A DNA stretch of 64,000 bases from Candidatus Nitrosopumilus sp. (GCA_003331425.1 QOOS01000003.1:62001-126000), one strand, 5' to 3'; numbered from the stretch's first letter, positions 1-8,715 are shown. Notes: generated by a model not told the origin, from the sequence alone. Program-made: numbers and translations.

Positions 1-140
1 TCATATCCATTTCTATCTAATCCATTTTTGTCATATCCTTTTTTGTTGTATCCACTTTTGGCAAACCCATCTCTATCATATCCATCTAGATCATAGCCTT
101 GTTTGTCAAATGTATGACTAAATTTATCTAAGAAACCCAT
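1..140 (-). CDS. Repeat protein with GYD-type five-residue repeats (partial, runs off the window edge)
   Basis: The reading frame starts at an ATG at 140 and is still open at base 1, so only the first 46 residues are visible. After a short lead-in (MGFLDKFSHTFDKQ) the protein becomes a run of imperfect five-residue units: GYDLD, GYDRD, GFAKS, GYNKK, GYDKN, GLDRN, then GYD. The period is regular at DNA level too, with repeated catatcc-like pentadecamers. I do not recognise a named family; such Gly-aromatic-Asp repeats could form an extended or solenoid structure, but this is inference. The rest of the gene lies outside the window. Confidence 0.6.
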   Translation of the reverse strand, partial: MGFLDKFSHTFDKQGYDLDGYDRDGFAKSGYNKKGYDKNGLDRNGY

Positions 141-204
141 TATAGAATATCACGAATTCATTTAGATAAGCGTTTTTGTGCCTAATAAAGTCCAAAAAAT
201 TAGA

Positions 205-336
205 TTACTTTGTTTCTTTCAAAAGTTTTCGGTAACCTTCACATTCTTTGCAAACAGGTTTTCCTTTATACTTTGGATTACCATCTTTGATCTTTAAGGT
301 TCCAGGGGCAATTTTACAAATACAACAAACTACCAT
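205..336 (-). CDS. Small zinc-ribbon-like protein, 43 aa
   Basis: A 43-codon frame from ATG at 336 to TAA at 205. It carries cysteine pairs near both ends: a CCxC group at residues 4-7 and a CKEC pair at residues 29-32, the spacing of a minimal zinc ribbon or treble-clef knuckle, followed by a basic C-terminal helix (YRKLLKETK). It sits between the repeat protein and leuB with its own short intergenic spaces. No function can be assigned; nucleic-acid or protein binding through zinc is the usual role for such miniature zinc proteins. Confidence 0.55.
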   Translation of the reverse strand: MVVCCICKIAPGTLKIKDGNPKYKGKPVCKECEGYRKLLKETK

Positions 337-377
337 GTTTAATGACTAAAATTTGCAATTAATAAAATTTGGTAAAT

Positions 378-1391
378 TTAGAGATTATCAGTTATTTGTT
401 TTGTAAATTCAGTAGTCGTCTTATCACCACCAATATCTTTTGTTTTAATTCCAGTTTTCACTAAATCAAAAATAGTAGATTCTAGTTTTTTTGCCATTTC
501 AAAACACTTTTGATCATTATGTTTTGCACCAAGCCAATCAAGCATCATTTTAATCGAAAGTAAAAATGATGAAGGGTTTGCAATATTTTGTCCAGCAATA
601 TCAAATGCCGCACCATGAACAGGTTCAAACAATGCAAAATCATCACCAAGATTTGCAGCAGGCGCCATACCTAAACCACCAACTACTTGAGAAGATTCAT
701 CAGACAAGATATCACCAAAGAGGTTAGTAGTTACTACAACATCAAATTTTTCAGGTTGACGAATTAAATTCATTGCACATGCATCAACATACATTTCTTC
801 AAATTTAATTTCCGGATAATCTTTTGAAACTTCAATGCATGCTTTTGCAAATAATCCATCAGTTACACGCATAACATTTGATTTATGAACACAAGTTACT
901 TTTTTCATAGAATTACGTTGTTTTGCAGTTTCAAAGGCATATTTTGCAATTCTTTTTGATGCAGCTTCAGAAATAATTCTCAAAGCAACTGCAGAATCAC
1001 CTAAACTAAATTCTTTGCCAGTGTAAAGATCTTCAGTATTTTCTCGAACTATAACCATATCAATATCATCACGTAATGCAGGCATGTGAGGGTATGATTT
1101 GGAAGGTCGAATATTTGCATAAAGATCAAGCATTCTTCTTAAAACAACAATTACATCAGCAGCACTTTCACCTACTGGAGCCTTAAGACACACATCAGAA
1201 TTTTTGATATTTTCAACTACATCTTCAGGAAGTGCTTTTCCTGTTTGTTCAAGGGCTTTATCCCCAGCAATTAATTTAGAAATTTCAAATTCAATTCCAT
1301 ATTTTTCTTGAATTGTGTTTAACACAGAAATTGCAGAATCAGATAGTTCAGGACCTATGCCGTCACCAGTAATTAATGAAATCTTATACAT
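378..1391 (-). CDS. leuB: 3-isopropylmalate dehydrogenase (isocitrate/isopropylmalate dehydrogenase family)
   Basis: A 337-residue beta-decarboxylating dehydrogenase, the normal length for the archaeal enzymes. It oxidises and decarboxylates 3-isopropylmalate with NAD in leucine synthesis. Visible motifs are the N-terminal GDGIGPE (residues 9-15), the substrate-binding RRMLDLYANIRP (85-96), RENTEDLYTG (116-125), the catalytic Lys/Asp region with SDESSQV, and the NAD-binding EPVHGAAFDIAGQNIANP near residue 270. The same family includes isocitrate and homoisocitrate dehydrogenases, which motifs alone do not exclude; the gene is last in an ilvB-ilvN-leuA-leuB run, 22 bases after leuA, which strongly favours the leucine role. 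leuC and leuD are not in the window. Confidence 0.85.
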   Translation of the reverse strand: MYKISLITGDGIGPELSDSAISVLNTIQEKYGIEFEISKLIAGDKALEQTGKALPEDVVENIKNSDVCLKAPVGESAADVIVVLRRMLDLYANIRPSKSYPHMPALRDDIDMVIVRENTEDLYTGKEFSLGDSAVALRIISEAASKRIAKYAFETAKQRNSMKKVTCVHKSNVMRVTDGLFAKACIEVSKDYPEIKFEEMYVDACAMNLIRQPEKFDVVVTTNLFGDILSDESSQVVGGLGMAPAANLGDDFALFEPVHGAAFDIAGQNIANPSSFLLSIKMMLDWLGAKHNDQKCFEMAKKLESTIFDLVKTGIKTKDIGGDKTTTEFTKQITDNL

Positions 1392-1413
1392 ACTATCACA
1401 TCAATAATCAAAT

Positions 1414-2928
1414 TCAGTTTAACTGTTTTTCCTTAAGCATATTTTTAAGCATGATTCTATTGATTCCATCAATTACAGCTTTTACACTTGTAGTAACAAT
1501 ATCTTCTCCAACAGATTTTGCTGAAACAGAATTTCCTTGAGGGTCCTCAACAGTAATTGTTACTTCACATAATGCCGTAGCACCACCAGATATAGATGCC
1601 AATCTATAGTCAGTAATTTTTAATTCTGAAACCTTACCAGTGATTTTTTGAATGGCATTTAATGCAGCATCAACTGGACCTACACCATAATCAGTTCCAA
1701 TAAAATCTTCACCATCAATATTTAATTTTACAAATGCATATGGCATGATTCCAATACCTGTTGAAACTGAAAATGCAGATAGTTGAACAATTTTCTTTAT
1801 TCCTTTTTCACCTAAAACATCACTTGCAATAGATAATAATTCAACATCAGTAATTTGTTGCCCTTGATCACCAAGCACTTTAATTTTTTCAAGAATTTGT
1901 TTGGATTGATCATCAGTAGTTTTTACGCCAAATTCTTCAAGCATAGCATTCATTCCATGAATTCCAGCATGTTTACCTATTCGAAGTTGTCTTGTTCTAC
2001 CAACTAATTCAGGACTAATTGGTTCGTAAGTAAGAGGATTATTCAAGACACCATGAGTATGAATACCAGATTCATGCCCAAATGCATTATCACCAACTAT
2101 GGCCTTGTTTGGTTGGACTTTGATTCCAACAACTTTTGAGATATATCTAGAAGTATCATAAATTAATTCTGATTTGATATTTGTTTCATATTTTTGATCT
2201 TGTGGAAGACATTGTAATGCCATAGAAAGTTCTTCTAAAGATGCATTTCCAGCACGTTCTCCAATCCCATTAATTGTCACATGTGCACATGCAGCACCAA
2301 CATGAATTCCAGATAATGCATTTGCAACAGCCAATCCAAAATCATTATGACAATGAACACTTACAGGAAGTTGTGTTGCAGCAATTGCATCTTTTGTAAT
2401 TTCTGCAATATATTCAGGAGTGGAATACCCTACAGTATCAGGAATATCAATTCTATCGGCTCCAGCTTTTGCAACATCACCAAAAACTTGTTTCAAAAAA
2501 TCCCTATCGGTTCTAGTTGCATCTTCAGCTGAAAATTCGACTTGTAATCCACGAGATTTTCCGTATTCAACTGCTTCAATTGCTTTTTCAAGTGCTTGTT
2601 CTCTTGTCATTTGAAGTTTGTATTGTAAGTGAATATCAGAAGTTGCAATGAATGTATGAATATAATTTAATCCAGAATCAACTGCAGCGTCAATATCTCC
2701 CTTTATGGTTCTAGTCAATCCTGCAATTTCACAAGATAAACCTTCACTAGTAATCATCTTTACTGCTTTAGATTCACCTTCAGAGATTACTGGAAATCCA
2801 GCTTCTATTGCATCGACTCCAAGTTCATCTAATTTTTTTGCAATAGATAATTTTTGATCTGGGGATAAAGAAACACCAACAGTTTGTTCTCCATCTCTTA
2901 ATGTTGTATCAAAAATTCTTACTTTCAA
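1414..2928 (-). CDS. leuA: 2-isopropylmalate synthase (LeuA/homocitrate/citramalate synthase family)
   Basis: A 504-residue acyltransferase that condenses acetyl-CoA with 2-oxoisovalerate, the first committed step of leucine synthesis. The N-terminal TIM barrel starts with the family signature TTLRDGEQT (about residues 8-16) and carries the metal-binding HCHNDFGLAVAN near residue 192 and HESGIHTHG near 285. The C-terminal third is the regulatory LeuA dimer domain, so feedback inhibition by leucine is likely. The ATG overlaps the stop of ilvN by four bases, so the two are translationally coupled. Citramalate or homocitrate synthase activity cannot be excluded by reading alone, but neighbours (ilvB, ilvN, leuB) support LeuA. 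Confidence 0.88.
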   Translation of the reverse strand: MKVRIFDTTLRDGEQTVGVSLSPDQKLSIAKKLDELGVDAIEAGFPVISEGESKAVKMITSEGLSCEIAGLTRTIKGDIDAAVDSGLNYIHTFIATSDIHLQYKLQMTREQALEKAIEAVEYGKSRGLQVEFSAEDATRTDRDFLKQVFGDVAKAGADRIDIPDTVGYSTPEYIAEITKDAIAATQLPVSVHCHNDFGLAVANALSGIHVGAACAHVTINGIGERAGNASLEELSMALQCLPQDQKYETNIKSELIYDTSRYISKVVGIKVQPNKAIVGDNAFGHESGIHTHGVLNNPLTYEPISPELVGRTRQLRIGKHAGIHGMNAMLEEFGVKTTDDQSKQILEKIKVLGDQGQQITDVELLSIASDVLGEKGIKKIVQLSAFSVSTGIGIMPYAFVKLNIDGEDFIGTDYGVGPVDAALNAIQKITGKVSELKITDYRLASISGGATALCEVTITVEDPQGNSVSAKSVGEDIVTTSVKAVIDGINRIMLKNMLKEKQLN

Positions 2929-3407
2929 GCTCCGCTCCTTTGCAAAGCAGTAACACCGGTTCGTGCAACATCAATTATTCCAAATGGTTTTGCTAATTCT
3001 TCAAATGCTTTAATTTGATCTGGAGTAGAAGTTATCTCAACCATAACTGAATCCTTTTTCACATCATGTACTTTTCCACCATATGCATTTGCCAATTTGT
3101 TTACTTCCATGCTATCATTAGCATTACTTAGTTTTAACTTAAAAATACATAGTTCACGAAAAACTGTTTTGTGCTCATCCAAATGTTTTACCTCAACAGT
3201 ATCAATCATTTTATCAAGTTGTTTGACAATTTGTTCAATTTGTTTTTCATCTCCATATGAGGTAATAGTCATTCTAGAATAATCTGGATTATCAGTTATT
3301 CCTACAGAAATACTATCAATATTGAAATTTCTGGATCTAAAAAGATGTGTAATCTTAAACAAGACACCTGGTTTGTTTTCAACTAAGACAGAGAGAATAG
3401 CCCACAT
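2925..3407 (-). CDS. ilvN: Acetolactate synthase small (regulatory) subunit
   Basis: A 160-residue regulatory subunit of acetohydroxyacid synthase. It opens with an ACT domain (ILSVLVENKPGVLFKITHLF at residues 4-23) followed by the conserved RNFNIDSISVG segment, and ends with the family's C-terminal domain. The ACT domain binds branched-chain amino acids and stimulates and feedback-controls the large subunit encoded just upstream. The spacing to ilvB is 9 bases and it overlaps leuA by 4 bases, the pattern of one polycistronic message. Length and order are typical for archaeal and bacterial IlvH/IlvN. Confidence 0.92.
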   Translation of the reverse strand: MWAILSVLVENKPGVLFKITHLFRSRNFNIDSISVGITDNPDYSRMTITSYGDEKQIEQIVKQLDKMIDTVEVKHLDEHKTVFRELCIFKLKLSNANDSMEVNKLANAYGGKVHDVKKDSVMVEITSTPDQIKAFEELAKPFGIIDVARTGVTALQRSGA

Positions 3408-3416
3408 AATTAATCA

Positions 3417-5129
3417 CTAAGAAGGTAAAATCATATCCGATAACGAAGTTCCAGGAGCAACAAATGGCAATACATCTTCTTCAGGGTCAATTGGAATATC
3501 AATAACTGTAGCTACTTCACTGCTAATTGCAGATTTAATTGCCTTATCCAATTCATCCATAGATTGTGCTCTGATTCCTTGAGCTCCATAAGATTCTGCT
3601 AATTTAACATAATCAGGACAACCACCTTGGTCCACACCAACCATTCTTCTATCATAAAATGTTCTTTGCCATTGAGCTACCATACCCAATGTTGAATTAT
3701 TCAAAACAAATACAATCACAGGAATATCTTCCAATACTGCAGTTGCAAGAGAATTTTCAGTCATACTAAAACTTCCATCCCCTGCAATATCAACAACTGG
3801 AACATCAGGTCTAGCAACTTTTGCTCCAATAGATGCAGGAAAACCCCAACCCATTGTACCAAGTCCTGTAGAACTAAAGAAAGTTCCTGGTTGAATTACA
3901 TCATAAAATAATGAAGCCCACATTTGATGTTGACCAACTTCAGTAGTGATAATGGATTCTTTTGGTAATACTTCTCTTAATTTTCTGAGAATTTTTGCTG
4001 CACCCATTTCACCTGGATGAAGTTTCAAATTTTCTTGCCAATATTCTTTAGTTTCTCTAACATGTTTGAACCAAACAGATTCTTCAGTTTTTTTGATTTG
4101 TTTTTGCAAAAGTAACTTTACCATAATTCTAAGTGAAGTACGTACATCACCGACAACCGCCAAATTGGTTGTTTGATTTTTACCAATTTCAGCAGGATCA
4201 ACATCCATATGAATAATTTTTAATCGTTTTTCAAAAGCCTCAAAGGTTCCAACAGACCTATCAGAAAATCTTGTTCCAATTGCCAAAACACAATCAGCTT
4301 CAGCCATCATTTTATTTGCTTCAGCATGACCATGCATTCCAATTGGACCTAGTGATAATGGATGGTTTTCAGGAAATGCACCTTTACCTTTGAAAGTTGT
4401 AACTACAGGAAGCATTAAGGTTTCAGCAATAGATTGCAATTCAGCAAATGCTGATGAAATAATAGTTCCACCACCAGCTAAGATAATTGGTTTTTCAGAA
4501 TTAAGTAACATTTCAATTGCTTTTTCACAAGCAACAATATCAGGATCAGTCCAAGGATGGTAACCTTGAATTTTAAACTCTTCAGGAAAATTCATTGGAG
4601 CTTCATTTTGTTGAACATCTTTTGGAACATCAATAAGTACAGGTCCAGGTCTACCAGTTTCTGCAATGTAAAATCCCTTTTTTACTACTTCAGGAACTTC
4701 TCCAGGAGTTCTAGGTTGAAAAGCATATTTGACAACAGGGTTTGCCATTCCAATAATATCACTTTCTTGAAATGCATCTTTTCCTATCATTGCAACAGGA
4801 ACTTGTCCAGTTACTGCAATCATAGGTGCTGAATCTGCTTGAGCAGTTGCTATACCAGTTAAGATATTTGTAGCACCAGGTCCAGAAGTTGCAAAACAAA
4901 CTCCAGGCTTTCTACTAACACGACCAAAACCATCAGCCATGTGTGATGCAGATTGTTCGTGACGCACTAAGATATGTCTAATATCACATCGTGAAAATTC
5001 ATCATACATTGGAAGATTTGCTCCTCCAGGTAATCCAAATACCTCTTTGACACCTTCTTTTTCCATTGCAGTCATCAAGGCTTTTGCACCAGTCATACTT
5101 TCCATAATATTGATTAAATTTTTCTCCAT
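3417..5129 (-). CDS. ilvB: Acetolactate synthase large (catalytic) subunit
   Basis: A 570-residue thiamine-diphosphate enzyme making acetolactate or acetohydroxybutyrate from pyruvate for valine, leucine and isoleucine. Visible features are the N-terminal GVKEVFGLPGG, the catalytic glutamate in VRHEQSASHMADG (about residue 57), the central FAD/DHAP-like domain, and the ThDP-binding GDGSF...NN segment with GDGSFSMTENSL near residue 452. The nominal start MEKNLINIMES has a second Met nine residues in; either is possible. It is the first gene of the ilvB-ilvN-leuA-leuB operon, with about 136 bases of non-coding DNA shared with the divergent gene at 5266. Ketol-acid reductoisomerase (ilvC) is not nearby. 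Confidence 0.94.
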   Translation of the reverse strand: MEKNLINIMESMTGAKALMTAMEKEGVKEVFGLPGGANLPMYDEFSRCDIRHILVRHEQSASHMADGFGRVSRKPGVCFATSGPGATNILTGIATAQADSAPMIAVTGQVPVAMIGKDAFQESDIIGMANPVVKYAFQPRTPGEVPEVVKKGFYIAETGRPGPVLIDVPKDVQQNEAPMNFPEEFKIQGYHPWTDPDIVACEKAIEMLLNSEKPIILAGGGTIISSAFAELQSIAETLMLPVVTTFKGKGAFPENHPLSLGPIGMHGHAEANKMMAEADCVLAIGTRFSDRSVGTFEAFEKRLKIIHMDVDPAEIGKNQTTNLAVVGDVRTSLRIMVKLLLQKQIKKTEESVWFKHVRETKEYWQENLKLHPGEMGAAKILRKLREVLPKESIITTEVGQHQMWASLFYDVIQPGTFFSSTGLGTMGWGFPASIGAKVARPDVPVVDIAGDGSFSMTENSLATAVLEDIPVIVFVLNNSTLGMVAQWQRTFYDRRMVGVDQGGCPDYVKLAESYGAQGIRAQSMDELDKAIKSAISSEVATVIDIPIDPEEDVLPFVAPGTSLSDMILPS

Positions 5130-5265
5130 AATTTAAAATGTATCAAAATTTTAGGCTCAAATCCAAGAAATCTGTCAATTATCATCACCAACAAGTGTAA
5201 TCATTAAGAAAATGAAAAATAATTTTTAGTTAGATAGACTTAAACAGATAATTTTTAGATTTTAA

Positions 5266-5679
5266 ATGAACATTTTGACAGATAACGAAGAAATTATCAA
5301 AATAATTGAAACACTTTTCCAATCAGGAATTACTAAAGATCTTAGTAAACTAAGAGAAATTCATTTAGATGATCCAAAATTTTCAAGTTTTAGTGATTTA
5401 CCACCTTATGATCTAAAAGACTATCAAACTACAATTGAATTAGAAGAATTGAGGTTCATCAGTATTTCAGATTATAATTATGAAATAAAAAATCCAAAAA
5501 TTAGTATTTTTGAAAATTTTGCAATTGTGGCTTTAGAATTAATGCAAAAAGGAATGCTGGTAGACAACAAAGCATACACAGGGGAGCACATGGTGATTAA
5601 TGGACGAGCCACATTTGTATTAGTTAAGCAACCAACATGGAAAATTGCACATATTCATTTGTCAAAAATTGATCAATAA
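5266..5679 (+). CDS. Small NTF2/SnoaL-like domain protein, 137 aa
   Basis: A 137-residue cytoplasmic protein with an N-terminal helix pair followed by beta strands ending in GRATFVLVKQPTWKIAHIHLSKI. The pattern of a long strand with a conserved Trp-Lys-Ile-x-His-xHxS ending is typical of the SnoaL-like/ketosteroid-isomerase NTF2 fold. In that fold the family binds small hydrophobic ligands or simply mediates dimerisation, so no reaction is claimed. It is transcribed divergently from ilvB and converges on the aldolase gene at its 3' end (8-base gap). Fold assignment is inference from the C-terminal pattern. Confidence 0.7.
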   Translation: MNILTDNEEIIKIIETLFQSGITKDLSKLREIHLDDPKFSSFSDLPPYDLKDYQTTIELEELRFISISDYNYEIKNPKISIFENFAIVALELMQKGMLVDNKAYTGEHMVINGRATFVLVKQPTWKIAHIHLSKIDQ

Positions 5680-5686
5680 TTTTTAA

Positions 5687-6619
5687 TTATTTTTTGTTTT
5701 GATTAGGATTTGGTTTTTTTGATTTGTTTTTGTTTTGATTAGGATTTGGTTTTTTTGATTTGTTTTTGTTTTGATTAGGATTTGGTTTTTTTGATTTGTT
5801 TTTGTTTTGATTAGGATTTGGTTTTTTTGATTTGTCATTTGCAGCTAATTTTTTGTAAAGAGCATATGCTTGTTCAACGTTAGAATTACCATGAATAATT
5901 GAGCGTGCTGCTTTGATCATTGCAACAGGATGTTCAGATTGCCAGATATTTCGACCCATATCAAGACCAACTGCACCTGCTTTGATTGCATTGTATGTTA
6001 ATTTCAAAGCATCTAGTTCAGGAATTTTCTTTCCACCTGCAACAATTATTGGAACTGGGCAAGATTCAACGACTTTTTCGAAATTATCACAATAATAGGT
6101 TTTAACAATATGTGCTCCTTGTTCTGCAGCAACTCTACATGCCAATGAAAGATATCTTGCATCTTTTCCTAATTCTTTACCAACAGCAGTTACTGCCAAA
6201 ACAGGCATTCCATATTTTTCTGCTTCATTAACTAATTTACCCAAATTTACAATTGTTTGATACTCATATTTTGAACCAACAAAGATAGACATTGCAACAC
6301 AACTTGCATTCAAGCGAAGTGCTTCTTCAATTGAAACTGTAATATCTTCTTGAGATAAATCATCACCAATAATACTAGAACCACCAGAAACTCTCAAGAC
6401 CATTGGAGTTTCTGAAGCTGGATCAACGGAAGTTCTTTGAACTCCTCTTGTAAGCATTAAAGAATCACAGTGTCTTAGTAAAGGTGCAATTACTTTTTTT
6501 GGATTTTCAAGTTTTTCAGTAGGACCAAGAAAATATCCATGGTCAACTGCCAACATTAATGCACGATTATTGTGAGGTTTGATAATTCTAGATAATCTGT
6601 TTTGTAATCCCCATTCCAT
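5687..6619 (-). CDS. LsrF/DhnA-type class I aldolase with a tandem-repeat C-terminal tail
   Basis: A 310-residue protein whose first about 260 residues are a DhnA/FbaB-type class I aldolase barrel. Recognisable parts are AVDHGYFLGP (about 24-33), the Schiff-base lysine in HIVKTYYCDNF (about 178), CPVPIIVAGGKK and the phosphate-binding GLDMGRNIWQSEHP. These match LsrF-like 3-hydroxy-5-phosphonooxypentane-2,4-dione thiolases and archaeal 2-amino-3,7-dideoxyheptulosonate synthases more than ordinary FBP aldolase, so the substrate is uncertain. The last 48 residues are four copies of KSKKPNPNQNKN, encoded by an exact 36-base tandem repeat, an unusual basic Asn/Pro tail. It lies 46 bases downstream of a zinc alcohol dehydrogenase and is probably co-transcribed with it. 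Confidence 0.8.
   Translation of the reverse strand: MEWGLQNRLSRIIKPHNNRALMLAVDHGYFLGPTEKLENPKKVIAPLLRHCDSLMLTRGVQRTSVDPASETPMVLRVSGGSSIIGDDLSQEDITVSIEEALRLNASCVAMSIFVGSKYEYQTIVNLGKLVNEAEKYGMPVLAVTAVGKELGKDARYLSLACRVAAEQGAHIVKTYYCDNFEKVVESCPVPIIVAGGKKIPELDALKLTYNAIKAGAVGLDMGRNIWQSEHPVAMIKAARSIIHGNSNVEQAYALYKKLAANDKSKKPNPNQNKNKSKKPNPNQNKNKSKKPNPNQNKNKSKKPNPNQNKK
5690..5833. repeat. Tandem repeat, four 36-base units
   Basis: Four head-to-tail 36-base units, near-identical, each encoding KSKKPNPNQNKN on the minus strand. They make up the extreme 3' end of the aldolase gene up to its stop codon. Copies are so alike that copy number is likely to vary by slippage or recombination. Confidence 0.95.
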
Positions 6620-6665
6620 TTCTCTTCGATTTTGAAATAAAAAAAATACCTTTCTTAAGCCTTTC

Positions 6666-7694
6666 TTATTTCGTTATGATAATTTTCATTGCTTTATCAC
6701 CAGTTTTTGCATGGTCAAATGCTTTTTGTGTATCAGATATAGAATAAGTGTGAGTAATCAGTTGTTTGACATCAATTTCAGATGATTCAATTAATTCAAG
6801 TGCTGCCTTAGTATCATCATCAGATGCAGCATAACTTGTAACAAGAGTAATTTCTTTAGAGTAAACTTTGCTCATATCTAAATTAATCATAGCACCCTTA
6901 GAAGGAACACCAAACATCATTACAGTACCTCCTTTTCGAACCATATCAATTGCATCTTCAAGAGCTTTTAGACTACTAGTTGCAACAATTGCAACATCAA
7001 CACCCAAATTGTTAGTTTGATCTAAAATTTTCTGTTTTCTATTTTCATCCATTGAAGAAATAGATTCAGTTATGTTGAATTTTTTTGCAAAATCTAATCT
7101 AAAATCATTTACATCAAAACAAAATATTTTAGAAAACTTTTTTGCTTGAGCAAGCATTACATGCATCATTCCAGTTGGACCAACTCCAAAAATTGCAGTT
7201 GAATCACCTTCATTATATTCACATTTTTTCCAAGCCCTTACACAACATGCTAAAGGTTCAATCATTGCAGCTTCTTCAAAGCTCATAGAATCAGAAATTT
7301 TTAAAACACCACCATGAGAAACGTTCCAAGCAGGTACAACATATTCTTCAGATAAACCACAAGGAGACAAATTAGTTTCAGAGTATTTTTTACACATTGT
7401 TTCATTTCCATGATTACAAAAATGACAATCATAACATGAAACATGATGATGAGTAAATACCCTATCACCTTTTTTAAAATCTACAACATCAGATGCAACG
7501 TCTAAAACAACTCCTGCAGGTTCATGGCCTAAACGCATTGATGGTTGACCATATTGACCAAATACTTTTTCCAAATCAGAGCCACATATTCCACATGCAT
7601 GCATTTGAACTAAAATATCACCAGAATTCAATTCGGGTTTTGAAGTTTCATCAACGGAAATAATTGATGGTCCTTTCACTGATGCGGTTTTCAT
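6666..7694 (-). CDS. Zinc-dependent medium-chain alcohol/polyol dehydrogenase
   Basis: A 342-residue NAD(P)-linked medium-chain dehydrogenase. Catalytic zinc ligands are visible in CGICGSD (C34) and GHEPAG (H57-E58); four structural-zinc cysteines fall at C87, C90, C93 and C101. The Rossmann motif GVGPTG is near residue 170. The overall pattern resembles sorbitol/threonine/galactitol dehydrogenases, so the substrate is probably a polyol or sugar-type alcohol, but it cannot be specified. It is the first gene of a two-gene unit with the downstream aldolase, suggesting a short pathway in which an alcohol is oxidised and then cleaved, or the reverse. That pathway is inference. Confidence 0.85.
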   Translation of the reverse strand: MKTASVKGPSIISVDETSKPELNSGDILVQMHACGICGSDLEKVFGQYGQPSMRLGHEPAGVVLDVASDVVDFKKGDRVFTHHHVSCYDCHFCNHGNETMCKKYSETNLSPCGLSEEYVVPAWNVSHGGVLKISDSMSFEEAAMIEPLACCVRAWKKCEYNEGDSTAIFGVGPTGMMHVMLAQAKKFSKIFCFDVNDFRLDFAKKFNITESISSMDENRKQKILDQTNNLGVDVAIVATSSLKALEDAIDMVRKGGTVMMFGVPSKGAMINLDMSKVYSKEITLVTSYAASDDDTKAALELIESSEIDVKQLITHTYSISDTQKAFDHAKTGDKAMKIIITK

Positions 7695-7731
7695 AGTATA
7701 ACTTTAAGAAATTGAGTATAAGTAGATTAGA

Positions 7732-8025
7732 TCAGACGCCGAGAATCTTTTTCAACATTACTCTATAATCAACCTCAGTTTTTTCACTTCCAGTTGCAGG
7801 TAATGCAAAGACAAGAGTAGATTTTTGTGCTCTAAGTGCAGTCAATTCATCGTTAATGGATTCAGTAATATCATCACTGACCAAAACTAATCCCACATCA
7901 GAATCGTCAGTTAATTTTGTAATTTCTGTTAATGCAGAATCAGGAGTTTCAGAAATTATTCCAGGAATCCCTGCCAATTGAAAACTTGTTACAAAGGATT
8001 TACTGCCTACAGTGAATATTTTCAT
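7732..8025 (-). CDS. atpF: A-type ATP synthase subunit F
   Basis: A 97-residue protein with the alpha/beta (CheY-like) fold of the V/A-type ATPase subunit F: an N-terminal strand with MKIFTVGSKSFVTSFQLAGI, a central GLVLVSDDI strand-turn and the C-terminal helix with VDYRVMLKKILGV. Subunit F binds the central stalk subunit D and helps couple rotation in the membrane A1Ao ATP synthase. The other subunits are not in this window, so the gene stands apart from the main atp operon here. Identification rests on length and these motifs. Confidence 0.75.
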   Translation of the reverse strand: MKIFTVGSKSFVTSFQLAGIPGIISETPDSALTEITKLTDDSDVGLVLVSDDITESINDELTALRAQKSTLVFALPATGSEKTEVDYRVMLKKILGV

Positions 8026-8113
8026 AGTTCAAATCTTGTTTATTGTAATTTAACCCTTTTTGGAAGGCATTAGATCTGGAAAGATTGATTTAGTTTAGCA
8101 AATTAATCTGTTC

Positions 8114-8410
8114 ATGGCAGAAATTGATACTCAAAAAGATGTCTATTTGTTCCTACACGGAAGAATGGATCTTAAAGAAAAAGCAATGAATGCTCTGATC
8201 TCAAAAGGATTCACAAGTGAAAAAGTCACCATGGCATTACCAACTAAAGTTGGAAATGTTGGGGATTACATGGCAATGTTGTGGATGCCACCAAATCCGG
8301 ATCACATAAAGATTCAACAAATTACTAAAGTTGATGAAGTTGAACCAGAAGGAATGGTGGGACTTTGGAAAGGAGTTTCAAAAGACGATATTGATACAGT
8401 TCAGTTATAA
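8114..8410 (+). CDS. Conserved hypothetical protein, 98 aa
   Basis: A 98-residue soluble protein with no recognised catalytic motif. It reads as alternating helix and strand, with a KAMNALISKGFTSEKVTMALPTK segment and a C-terminal half rich in hydrophobic and acidic residues (MVGLWKGVSKDDIDTVQL). It is divergent from atpF with an 88-base gap and convergent with the next minus-strand gene. Start ATG at 8114 gives a compact ORF with coding-like codon use. No function proposed. Confidence 0.7.
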   Translation: MAEIDTQKDVYLFLHGRMDLKEKAMNALISKGFTSEKVTMALPTKVGNVGDYMAMLWMPPNPDHIKIQQITKVDEVEPEGMVGLWKGVSKDDIDTVQL

Positions 8411-8414
8411 TTCG

Positions 8415-8666
8415 TCAACTAAATCCAGCACCAAAATCAGTGCCTTTTTCTAACATGTCACTGGAATCTGAACTTTTTAATTTTCTATAAACTAACGTTT
8501 CGTAAACAAGTTTCATTGCTTCTTCATCATCAATATTCAAATCAGTTTTAATTTGATCTCTATATTTTTCTAATTTTGTTATATCTTGTTCATCAGATGA
8601 AACATCATCGTGTACCATTAGATTTGCAATTTTTTCAATTTCTAAATTAATTTTATTATCATCCAT
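8415..8666 (-). CDS. Small acidic helical protein, 83 aa
   Basis: An 83-residue, mainly helical, acidic protein (IEKIANLMVHDDVSSDEQDI at the front, then YRDQIKTDLNIDDEEAMKLVYETLVYRKL). No motif or membrane segment is visible. It ends with a Gly/Phe tail (DFGAGFS). It ends 5 bases from the convergent gene at 8114-8410. I do not recognise a family. Confidence 0.65.
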   Translation of the reverse strand: MDDNKINLEIEKIANLMVHDDVSSDEQDITKLEKYRDQIKTDLNIDDEEAMKLVYETLVYRKLKSSDSSDMLEKGTDFGAGFS

Positions 8667-8715
8667 GTAGATTCGTTAAAATTTCTAGTTAATAACATAT
8701 TCTAATAATAAATAA

